A stretch of 64,000 nt of DNA from CAZUAQ01 sp964618455 (GTDB taxonomy: Bacteria; Planctomycetota; Phycisphaerae; UBA1845; PWPN01): the NCBI GenBank assembly GCA_964618455.1, contig CAZUAQ010000010.1, positions 62,001-126,000 of the forward strand, read 5' to 3'. Every line of letters starts with the position of its first letter. The stretch's first letter is position 1. Position numbers and translations under genes: made by a program. Below are positions 17,547-25,487 of this stretch, piece by piece. Under the pieces are notes generated by a model, which was given only the letters and a program-made list of their open reading frames with translations, had not been told where the DNA came from and did no database searches.

Positions 17547-18752
17547 ATGAAGATTACCAAGATCGAATGCCATGTGCTCCTGGTCCCCGAGTACAGTTCC
17601 GATGCCTGCAGCAGCGCGCAGGACGACATCGTGGTGCTGGTGCACACGGACGAAGGCATCACCGGCATCGGGGAGGTGGACACCAACCCGTGGGCCGCGA
17701 AAGCCTTGATCGAAGCCCCGGGCACCCACTGCATGGGGTACGGGTTGACGGAGATGCTGATGGGCCAGGACCCGCTTCAGCCCGAGGCGCTCTGGCAGAA
17801 GCTCTATGTCGGCTCGGCCATGACCGGAAGGCGCGGCCTCGGCATTTGCGCCATCGGGGCGCTGGACATGGCCCTCTGGGACATCCGCGGCAAAGCCATG
17901 GGCGTCCCCTGCTGGCAGTTGCTTGGGGGCGCGGTGCAGAAAAGCCTGACGCCGTACGCCTCGCTCCTGCCCAACGGCAAGAGCGTGGACGCGCATCGCG
18001 AAGGTCTGATCGAAAAAGGCCTGGCCGCCAGACAGGCGGGCTTCCGTGCCATGAAGATGGAAGTCTGCCTTCGGGGGCCTTATGCGCACAACGGGGTGCA
18101 GGAGGATGACAAGGCGATCATCGACACGGTCGCGGCCTGCCGGGAAGCCCTTGGTGACGAGATCACCATGATGGTGGACGTCGCGTATGCGTGGCCGGAC
18201 GCCAAAGCCGCCCTGCGCGTGATGAAGGAACTCGAGCCGTTCGATATCTATTTTCTGGAGACCCCGCTGCCGATCGATGATCTCGATGGTTACGCCTACC
18301 TCTCCGATCACTCTCCTATTCGGGTGGCCGCCGGCGAATGGCAGAACACGCGATTCGAGTTTCACGACCTGATCGATCGCGGACATATCGATGTCGCGCA
18401 ACCGGACATCGGGCGCGTGGGCGGCTTGACCGAGGCACGACGGGTGGCGGATTTTGCCGGTGACCGGGGACGCCTGATCGTTCCCCATTGCTGGAAGACC
18501 GGCATCGGCATCGCCGCCTCCGCTCAACTCGCCGTGGCCACGGGGCATTGCCCGTACATCGAGTACCTGCCCGCCAAACTCTCGGATTCCGTGCTGCGGG
18601 ATGAACTCGCCGACGACGGCCTGGTCATGACGCAAGGCCAGATTGCCTTGCCGGACAAACCCGGACTGGGTGTGGAACTGAATCCGGAGTCCCTGGCGAA
18701 ATACAGCGTCAACGGCCGTGACGCCAAGAAATCCATGAAGATCGCCGGATGA
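17547..18752 (+). CDS. Enolase-superfamily (mandelate racemase/muconate lactonising type) sugar-acid dehydratase
   Basis: 401 residues with both domains of the family: the N-terminal capping domain and the beta-barrel from ~130. Metal ligands are D211 (MMVDVAYAW), E238 (YFLETPLP) and E264 (AAGEWQNT). The second-strand K170 (RAMKMEV) and the D287/H314 pair (PDIGRVGG; HCWKTGIG) are the acid-base residues typical of dehydratases in the MR and galactonate-dehydratase groups. The start ATG has GAGGAC six nt upstream. The reaction is probably loss of water from an aldonate or uronate-derived acid to a 2-keto-3-deoxy acid. No aldolase or kinase for that product occurs in the window, so the last steps are encoded elsewhere. 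Confidence 0.88.
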   Translation: MKITKIECHVLLVPEYSSDACSSAQDDIVVLVHTDEGITGIGEVDTNPWAAKALIEAPGTHCMGYGLTEMLMGQDPLQPEALWQKLYVGSAMTGRRGLGICAIGALDMALWDIRGKAMGVPCWQLLGGAVQKSLTPYASLLPNGKSVDAHREGLIEKGLAARQAGFRAMKMEVCLRGPYAHNGVQEDDKAIIDTVAACREALGDEITMMVDVAYAWPDAKAALRVMKELEPFDIYFLETPLPIDDLDGYAYLSDHSPIRVAAGEWQNTRFEFHDLIDRGHIDVAQPDIGRVGGLTEARRVADFAGDRGRLIVPHCWKTGIGIAASAQLAVATGHCPYIEYLPAKLSDSVLRDELADDGLVMTQGQIALPDKPGLGVELNPESLAKYSVNGRDAKKSMKIAG

Positions 18753-18820
18753 TCCGCAGCGCTCCATGGCCGTGAGCCACGCACGTCGGGTTTTGATTTC
18801 TCTTCTCGGAGGATTCTTAC

Positions 18821-19972
18821 GTGATCTCGTTGAAAGGCATGACGTGGGATCATCCGCGCGGTGTCGACCCGCTGGTGGCCACTTCGTCCCTGTTCGGTCG
18901 ACGTTTTCCGCAGGTGACGATCGAGTGGGAAGCGCGATCACTCCAGGCCTTCGGAGATGCTTCGATCGGCGAACTCGCCCGGACGTTCGACCTTCTGATC
19001 ATGGATCATCCGCACGTCGGCGAGGTCGCGGACAGCGGCGCGATCGTCCCCTTTGAACACGAGTCGCGCGAGGCGGAACTCGACATGCTCCGCAAGCAGT
19101 CGATGGGCCGCTCCTACGAGAGCTACACATGGCACGGCCGGCAATGGGCGCTCCCGATCGATGCGGCGGTGCACGTGGCGGCCTATCGCCCGGATCAGAT
19201 GCCGACTCCCCCCGCCACCTGGGATGCCGTGATGGAACTGGCCCAGGAAGGCCACGTGCTCTGGGCGGGCAAACCTGTCGATGCGGCCATGACCTTCTTC
19301 AGCATGGCGGCCAGCCAGGGGACGCCTTACCCCACGCGTCCCGACACTGCCTTTCCCTCCGAACAGGCCGAGGCGGTCCTGCTTCGCATGAAACAACTCC
19401 GGGAGAACACGCCGGAGATCAGCCTGAAACACAGCCCTGTCGATGTGCTCGAGACAATGAGCAGCAGCGATCGATTCATCTATTGTCCCTACCTGTTTGG
19501 ATACATCCATTACGGTCATGCTTCCGAGCAAAGCGGATGCGTCGCGTATGCAGACGTCCCGTCCCTGGATGGACATCCGGCCACGGGGATCCTGGGCGGC
19601 GCGGGTATCGCCATCTCGTCGCGTTGCCGCCACCGGGAACTGGCGGAGGAATATGCCTTCTGGATCGCGGGCATGATCTGCCAGAGGGAGGAGTATCTGG
19701 CCTATCACGGTCAACCGGCCAATCGAGAAGTCTGGAACGACGTCACGCTGCAGGAATACGCCCAAGGTTTCTTCCCGAATGTCTCCCCGGCGATGCGTCG
19801 TGCGTATGTACGGCCGCGATACGCCGGCTACGTCTCTTTCCAGGTCGCACTCGGCCACATCATCCACGACTACCTGAAGGGACAGACGTCTCTGGCAGAT
19901 ACCCTCCGGGATCTCTCTGCTGCCCAATCGACGAACCATGCGGCAGGGGTGAGCGCCGCATGCCTGACCTGA
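18821..19972 (+). CDS. Solute-binding-protein-like protein without a signal peptide
   Basis: 383 residues, GTG start with GGAGG upstream. The sequence reads like a family-1 extracellular solute-binding protein: FDLLIMDHPHVGEVADSG, WALPIDAAVHVAAYRPD, PPATWDAVMELA, GGAGIAISSRCRHRELAEEYAFWI and the C-terminal YFxxHxQP-like 'YLAYHGQPANREVW' are typical positions. The N-terminus (MISLKGMTWDHPRGVDPL) has no hydrophobic segment or lipobox, and the fold begins at once, so it seems to stay in the cytoplasm. There are no ABC permease or ATPase genes nearby; the next gene, 12 nt on, is an APC permease. It may be an intracellular sugar-acid sensor or a recruited binding protein; the true role is unknown. 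Confidence 0.68.
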   Translation: MISLKGMTWDHPRGVDPLVATSSLFGRRFPQVTIEWEARSLQAFGDASIGELARTFDLLIMDHPHVGEVADSGAIVPFEHESREAELDMLRKQSMGRSYESYTWHGRQWALPIDAAVHVAAYRPDQMPTPPATWDAVMELAQEGHVLWAGKPVDAAMTFFSMAASQGTPYPTRPDTAFPSEQAEAVLLRMKQLRENTPEISLKHSPVDVLETMSSSDRFIYCPYLFGYIHYGHASEQSGCVAYADVPSLDGHPATGILGGAGIAISSRCRHRELAEEYAFWIAGMICQREEYLAYHGQPANREVWNDVTLQEYAQGFFPNVSPAMRRAYVRPRYAGYVSFQVALGHIIHDYLKGQTSLADTLRDLSAAQSTNHAAGVSAACLT

Positions 19973-19984
19973 GAAAGGTGAAAG

Positions 19985-21490
19985 GTGACTGAAACAACAT
20001 CCGCCACAGACGCGATCTCGAACGAGACGGCCCTTCGCAAGGACGCGCTAGGTTTGCTGGGTACCGTTTCACTGACGGCGGCTTACATGGCGCCGGCGGC
20101 ATCGCTGGTGGCGCTGTTTGGAGTCATGGTTGCCAGCGCGGGCGTCTCGACGGGATTCGTCATGCTGCTCGGCCTTCTGATCACGCTGCCTTCGGCGGTC
20201 AGCTTCGGCATGCTCGCGCGGCAGATTCCCTCTGCGGGCGGCGCCGCCACCTGGGCGCGTCATGCGCTCGGTGAACTCGTCGGGCGATGGATGGGACTCA
20301 CCACCGCCATTTACTACCTGGTCACCGTGGTCGTTCCACCGATCGTATTCGGCCAACTCTTTGTTGAGCTGGTCAGCATGATGTTGGGTGACCTGCCGCA
20401 GACGTCTCAGACGCTTCTGTGGATTGTCGGCGTTGTTTTGTCCTTTGCCATTGCGGGTTATTCCGCCTATCGCGGTGTCACGGTGTCATCCTGGCTGGCC
20501 TTCGCCATGCTCCTGCTGCAACTGCTCATCATGAGCGCGCTGACGATTCACTTTCTGTTCCATGCCGACACCCTGGGCACGCTGAGTTGGAAACCCTTCC
20601 TGCCTCCGGGCTCCGGGGAGAGCTGGTCGGGCATCCTTCTGGCCCTGCCCCTTGCGATGCTTTCGCTGGTCTGCGACGGCGCCACACCCGCCTCGGAGGA
20701 AACACGCGATGCGCGCCGCACCATTCCCCTGGCGATCTTCCTGACGCTCCTGCTGGTGGGCCTATGGGATGTCGTCGCGTTCGGCGCTTTCGCCATGGCC
20801 GCGCCCCGCGCCGAGCTGATCGCCTTGAGTTCCGATCCGCTGAAAAATCCCGTGCCTCTGCTGGCCGGGCGCGTCTGGGGCACCGGCAAGATTCTGGTCA
20901 CGCTCACGGGCATGCTCGCCATGATCGGCGCGCTCGTGCCGTGCAGCACCGCCGCGTCGCGTCTGCTGATGTCCCTCGGTCGCGACGGCACCCTGCCGCG
21001 CTGGCTGGGCTATGTTCATCCCCGATTCCGAACCCCATGGCACGGGCTGCACGTGGTTTATCTCCTCGGCTTCCTCGCCGTGGTCCCGCCCGCCCTCGTC
21101 TTCGGTCCCAACCCGACCATCGGCTGGTGGGGCATCATCGTCGTATGGTTCATCCTGGCGGTCTACTTCGTCACCAACCTGAGCAACATCGTCTATCACC
21201 GCCGTCATCTTCGAAAGCAGTTCAACCCGTTGTTGAATCTTGCGATCCCGACCATCGCCATGCTGATTCAAGTGTTCGTGCTCTGGCAGGTCGTCATTGT
21301 CGAGCCCTGGAATGCCGGCTGGATCGGCCGCAGTGCCCAGCTCTTCATCGTGCTGGGCACGGCGATCAGCGCGATTTACGTTTCCTCGCTTCGTCGCGAT
21401 CGGGGAACCGCCACAGTGCATTCCGAGCTCTACGACACGGCACGACTGGATACCGAACCCGTGGGCGAAGTGAGTTCGGAACCCAAGTAA
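19985..21490 (+). CDS. APC-superfamily permease
   Basis: 501 residues with about 12 hydrophobic segments from residue ~25 to ~475. The first helix region (LGLLGTVSLTAAYMAPAASL) and the second (SAGGAATWARHALGE) carry the small-residue breaks characteristic of the amino acid-polyamine-organocation superfamily, where the substrate carboxylate is bound. GTG start at 19985, 12 nt after the preceding stop. Family members mostly carry amino acids or other carboxylates by proton or sodium symport. In a sugar-acid operon the cargo may be an unsaturated uronate or aldonate, but this is inference from context. Confidence 0.85.
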   Translation: MTETTSATDAISNETALRKDALGLLGTVSLTAAYMAPAASLVALFGVMVASAGVSTGFVMLLGLLITLPSAVSFGMLARQIPSAGGAATWARHALGELVGRWMGLTTAIYYLVTVVVPPIVFGQLFVELVSMMLGDLPQTSQTLLWIVGVVLSFAIAGYSAYRGVTVSSWLAFAMLLLQLLIMSALTIHFLFHADTLGTLSWKPFLPPGSGESWSGILLALPLAMLSLVCDGATPASEETRDARRTIPLAIFLTLLLVGLWDVVAFGAFAMAAPRAELIALSSDPLKNPVPLLAGRVWGTGKILVTLTGMLAMIGALVPCSTAASRLLMSLGRDGTLPRWLGYVHPRFRTPWHGLHVVYLLGFLAVVPPALVFGPNPTIGWWGIIVVWFILAVYFVTNLSNIVYHRRHLRKQFNPLLNLAIPTIAMLIQVFVLWQVVIVEPWNAGWIGRSAQLFIVLGTAISAIYVSSLRRDRGTATVHSELYDTARLDTEPVGEVSSEPK

Positions 21491-21535
21491 GCCAGTAAAT
21501 CCTGGCCTCCGAGCACGGCAAAGAGAGAAGTATCA

Positions 21536-22963
21536 ATGACTGTACACAAGACCCGCAATCACATAGGGCATTTCGTCTTGACGTTTGGCACAGTCCTGAG
21601 TTGCCTCACTCTACCAGGGCGTTCCCTTGCGCAATCCGGCGTCCAGGATCAAGCTTATTCGGAGATGAAGCCCCGCTACTTTGACGTGCGGTCATCGGAC
21701 ACGCCCGAAGAGCAGGTTCACCGGATCCGCCCCTGGAAATCCGTGGAACTTCCGAAGCAGGATCGCGGCTCATGGGTGGTGACCGGAGATCTCACGGGTA
21801 ACGGTCAGCGCGATATCGTCGTGGCGCTGACTCATGGGGGTGGATCGCAACGGTACACCAGCGCCGCCGCCGCTTACACCGTCGAGGGCGATCTCCTCTG
21901 GCGCTGGGGAGATCCCGATATCAGCTCCGGCAGGACGGGCTTCGACGTGGCCTGCCAGATCTACGACTGGGATGGCAACGGTCACAACGATGTGCTCGTC
22001 GCCACGAACAACGCGCTCGTTGAGATCGACGGTCGAACGGGTCAGGAGAAGCGCCGCATCCCCATTCCGCCCGGAACCTCGGACTGCATCACATTCTGCA
22101 ATCTTCAGGGGGGCAAGCGCGCTCAGGACGTGCTTCTCAAGTCGCGCTACGATCGGATCCTCGCCCTCGATAAAGAAGGAAAGCAACTCTGGTCCGTCAC
22201 GAATCCGGGCGGGTACGGCACCGCGCACCAGGCCCGGCCCATGGACATCAATCAGGATGGGCGGGACGAAGTCCTGGCCGGATATGCCATGCTCGATGCC
22301 GATGGCTCCATTCGTTGGGTGCTGGACGAATCGCATCCGTACGGCAGAGGCACTGACCTGGGGCACGGCCACCTTGATTGCGGACGACTGCTGACCCGAA
22401 GCAAGGACCCGGCGGAATCGCACATGATCCTGACGTTCTGCGGCGGCAATCGGATCGCGCGGGCCGACGGGCGGGGTCGGTTCATCTGGCGTGTGGCGGG
22501 GGTTCACTTCGAGTCCGCCGACATCGGCAACGTCATCCCGGATGCGCCCTCACCGCAGATCGTCGTTGATATCGATCACCGGCCGTGGGGCGAGGGACCG
22601 CTCTGCTTTTTTTCGGTGGAGGGTGAGCTTCTCGGCCGGATCATGACTGACCGTGCCCGCCACCACCTGCTCATCGAGTGGAACGGCGATGACTATCAGG
22701 AAGTGGTGGTCAGCCAGGAAGCCGCCCTGTTCAACGGCAAGGGTGAGAAGACGGCGATCTTCGAAACCCCCGCTCCCGAGGGGAGCCCGGCCGTCAAACG
22801 GCAGAGCCTGATCTGCGCCTCGTCGGACATGACCGGGGATGCCATCCCCGACCTCCTGTTCTGGACCAACCCCGGCAGCGTGATCTGGATTTACGAGAAC
22901 ACAGAGAGCAAGACCCGGGTGAAATCCCGCGTGTCGCACAGTGATAACTATACCTTTTATTGA
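21536..22963 (+). CDS. Secreted FG-GAP/beta-propeller protein, similar to rhamnogalacturonan lyases of family PL11
   Basis: 475 residues. A signal segment (FVLTFGTVLSCLTLPGRSLA) is followed by a propeller with repeated calcium-binding FG-GAP-like loops: GDLTGNGQRDIVVA, YDWDGNGHNDVLVA, DINQDGRDEVLAG, DMTGDAIPDLLFW. The end, YENTESKTRVKSRVS, resembles the last blade of rhamnogalacturonan lyases of the YesW/YesX type, which also carry such loops. If catalytic, it would cleave the rhamnose-galacturonate backbone by beta-elimination; it could equally be a non-catalytic binding propeller. It lies between the permease and two helical-toroid enzymes, all on the same strand with short gaps. Confidence 0.6.
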   Translation: MTVHKTRNHIGHFVLTFGTVLSCLTLPGRSLAQSGVQDQAYSEMKPRYFDVRSSDTPEEQVHRIRPWKSVELPKQDRGSWVVTGDLTGNGQRDIVVALTHGGGSQRYTSAAAAYTVEGDLLWRWGDPDISSGRTGFDVACQIYDWDGNGHNDVLVATNNALVEIDGRTGQEKRRIPIPPGTSDCITFCNLQGGKRAQDVLLKSRYDRILALDKEGKQLWSVTNPGGYGTAHQARPMDINQDGRDEVLAGYAMLDADGSIRWVLDESHPYGRGTDLGHGHLDCGRLLTRSKDPAESHMILTFCGGNRIARADGRGRFIWRVAGVHFESADIGNVIPDAPSPQIVVDIDHRPWGEGPLCFFSVEGELLGRIMTDRARHHLLIEWNGDDYQEVVVSQEAALFNGKGEKTAIFETPAPEGSPAVKRQSLICASSDMTGDAIPDLLFWTNPGSVIWIYENTESKTRVKSRVSHSDNYTFY

Positions 22964-22994
22964 TGCATCATTCCGACCCTTGAGGAGATTCGGC

Positions 22995-25421
22995 ATGTTT
23001 TCCTGTCAACCAAGTCGGCTTGTTCTGTCCGTCGCCGCGACACTCTTCCTGCCTGCGCTTGTCACGGCAGAGTTCACGGATGACTTTTCCTCGAAGAACC
23101 CCGCATGGGGCGCCCTGGACGGCGAGAGCGCCTGGAACATCGAGGAGGGGCGGCTTCGGGCGCACACTTCCGGTGGCGATCACAACTGCCTGTTGACCGA
23201 ACCGATCGCGACCGACGCCGTGGTGCAGACCCGGGTGTCGTTTCACGGCGAAGGCCGGCGCAACTTCGGAATCGTGCTTCGCGCCCAGGACGACGGTCGT
23301 TTCCTGATGCTTCGTTATTACGACAGCCAGGACGCGTTGCAGCTCCTGACGCACACGCCCTCCGGATTTTCGGAGGATCGCCCGCTCTCCCAGCGGGTCC
23401 GGCTCTTTCCGTCGAAGGACTATTTTCTCAAGGTCGCCGTGGTCGGCGATCGCCTGGCCGCCAAGATGTGGCCCGAAGAAACGCAGGAGCCCGATTGGCA
23501 ATTTCATCAAAAGGTGTCACTGACCGAGGCCGGGCGGTTCGGTCTCGGTGTTCATGACAGCGGGCACATCGGCTTTGACGATTTTTCGCTCGTGACGGAA
23601 GATGAATACATCACGACCGTTCGCGAGACCATCGCCCGGGAGCAACGCGAGCAACGGGACCTCATCCTCAATCACCTCGCGCTGCAGGTCGAAGTCGCGC
23701 CGCTGGCCTGCCCGCACGAGGGAACCCGTCGCATGGATGTGGTGATGGTGGCCCGGGGACAGCGCGTGGTTTTCGATGGGACGTTCCACGTGCATGACGG
23801 CGATCGACACGAACGCCACGAAATCAGCGCGAAGACACATCCCACGGGGATGCTCATTCTCAAGTTGCCGGAGTCCCGCATCGCCCGGCCGATCAGGATC
23901 GTGTTTGACGCCGGAGAGGATGTGCAACGTGAGACCACGGTCACGCTGGAACCCGCCTCCTCACCGGAGTGGACCCGGTATGTCCGAACCTGCCTGGATA
24001 CCCTGCTCGAGCATGGGACCGATCGCTACGGCTCCGTCGAGACCGACATGCTGATGAGCATCGTGGACGTGTACACGCTGAACTCGCCCGAGCGGCCTCA
24101 ACGGCTCGATGCCGAGATCCGAACGGAAGGCCGACCGACGCACGGTCGCCTGAGCCCGGCGGGGAGCAATCTCTGGCTGGACATGCCCGTCATCAAGGCG
24201 TTGTACCTCATGTCCGAGCGATCGGGGGATACCCGTTACGCGCGAGCTGCCGATGCCTACATCGCCGACACCTTCACGCACGCGACGAAGAACAACGGCC
24301 TGCTCTCCTGGGGGTCGCACAGTTACTACAACGCCTACACCGACAAGCCCGACGGCGATGTCGGCAGCGGACAGCCTGTCCACGAGATTCTGATCAAGCA
24401 CGCCGACTGGGAAGCCATGCATCGCGTCAATCCGAAAGCCTTCCGCCGGTTCGTGGACGGACTCTGGAAGTGGCACGTCGTGGACAAGAAAACGGGGCTT
24501 CACAACCGCCACGATGACGGGCGACCGGGGTGCGATTTCGCCTTCTCCGGCGGATCGTTCGCCATGGCGTTCGCTGCCCTGTCGAAGTTGACGAACGACG
24601 AATCCTATCTGGACAAAGCCAGGCTCGTGGCCGCCTGGCATTACGAAAACCGAAACCCGGAGACGGGGCTGACGGCGGACTGCCCCAATCTGAAGCGGCG
24701 TTACGACGGCAATCATTGCTTCACGACCGTCAGCGGCCCGCACGCGGCGGCATTGCTGCGCTGTTACGAATGGACCGGCGAGGATTATTTTCGCGACGCA
24801 GCCATGACCTACATCCAGGCGTACGACCGCTACGCGTGGGATGAGAACGCACAATCGTACTGCGGCATGGTGACTCTCGACGGGGAATGCATCCCCGAGC
24901 AGAAGAAGGGGGCCGGTTATGACATCTGGAAGCCCACCGGTCACGTCGATGTCTGGCGGACCACGATGTACTCGTACGAGATGCCGCTGATCGCCGCCCA
25001 GACTTCGGTCTACGCCTACCATCACGCCACGACCGACGCCGAGCGACAGGTGCTCTTGCGCTCCGCGCGGCGATGGGCGCAAGTGATCCGAAATCAGATG
25101 CCGCCCCGCCCGGGAAGACGCTGGGACAAGGAACTGCACGCCGCCTTACCCCAACTCAAGACGACCGGAGGTACGTACGCGGAGAACTATGGGCGGGCGA
25201 TCTCCTTTTTCGTCGGACTTCACGAGATCAACGGTGACCCCGAGGATCTGAAGATGGCCGAGACCCTGGCCCGCGATGCGGTCCAGCAGCTCTTCGTCAA
25301 CGGGCTTTTCCGCGGTCATCCCGCCAAGCCGTACTACCAGTCGAACGAGGGCGTCGGTTACGTCCTACTCGCGCTGATGCAGTTGGACGATCGTTCCAAG
25401 GAACTGGCGTTGGCATTCTGA
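22995..25421 (+). CDS. Secreted jelly-roll plus helical-toroid enzyme, paralogue 2
   Basis: The ATG at 22995 is preceded by GAGGAG at 7 nt and is followed by a signal peptide (LVLSVAATLFLPALVTA); 808 residues. Residues ~25-210 resemble a concanavalin/DUF1080-type jelly roll (TDDFSSKNPAWGALDG, RNFGIVLRAQDDGRFLMLRY). After a linker with a charged helix (REQREQRDLILNH) and a beta region, the last ~480 residues form the all-helical domain shared with the genes at 5798 and 25488. Motifs: GRPTHGRLSPAGSNLWLD, GLLSWGSHSYYN, HEILIKH, GLHNRHDDGRPG, DFAFSGGSF, HVDVWRTTMYSYE, YAENYGRAISF, NGLFRGHPAKPYYQS. A polysaccharide hydrolase or lyase is the best guess. I do not recognise the family. Confidence 0.75.
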   Translation: MFSCQPSRLVLSVAATLFLPALVTAEFTDDFSSKNPAWGALDGESAWNIEEGRLRAHTSGGDHNCLLTEPIATDAVVQTRVSFHGEGRRNFGIVLRAQDDGRFLMLRYYDSQDALQLLTHTPSGFSEDRPLSQRVRLFPSKDYFLKVAVVGDRLAAKMWPEETQEPDWQFHQKVSLTEAGRFGLGVHDSGHIGFDDFSLVTEDEYITTVRETIAREQREQRDLILNHLALQVEVAPLACPHEGTRRMDVVMVARGQRVVFDGTFHVHDGDRHERHEISAKTHPTGMLILKLPESRIARPIRIVFDAGEDVQRETTVTLEPASSPEWTRYVRTCLDTLLEHGTDRYGSVETDMLMSIVDVYTLNSPERPQRLDAEIRTEGRPTHGRLSPAGSNLWLDMPVIKALYLMSERSGDTRYARAADAYIADTFTHATKNNGLLSWGSHSYYNAYTDKPDGDVGSGQPVHEILIKHADWEAMHRVNPKAFRRFVDGLWKWHVVDKKTGLHNRHDDGRPGCDFAFSGGSFAMAFAALSKLTNDESYLDKARLVAAWHYENRNPETGLTADCPNLKRRYDGNHCFTTVSGPHAAALLRCYEWTGEDYFRDAAMTYIQAYDRYAWDENAQSYCGMVTLDGECIPEQKKGAGYDIWKPTGHVDVWRTTMYSYEMPLIAAQTSVYAYHHATTDAERQVLLRSARRWAQVIRNQMPPRPGRRWDKELHAALPQLKTTGGTYAENYGRAISFFVGLHEINGDPEDLKMAETLARDAVQQLFVNGLFRGHPAKPYYQSNEGVGYVLLALMQLDDRSKELALAF

Positions 25422-25487
25422 CGTCAGTGGCGGCGAAGGATCTCCAGAAACCGATCCCCCGGCACCGGTCGGGGCGAAGCCACGTGG

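Noticed and set aside
16971..18941. 656-codon open frame on the minus strand opposite the SDR and dehydratase genes
   Set aside because: It is antisense to two well-supported enzymes, has no family similarity and no signal or domain; long antisense frames are expected in GC-rich codon-biased DNA.
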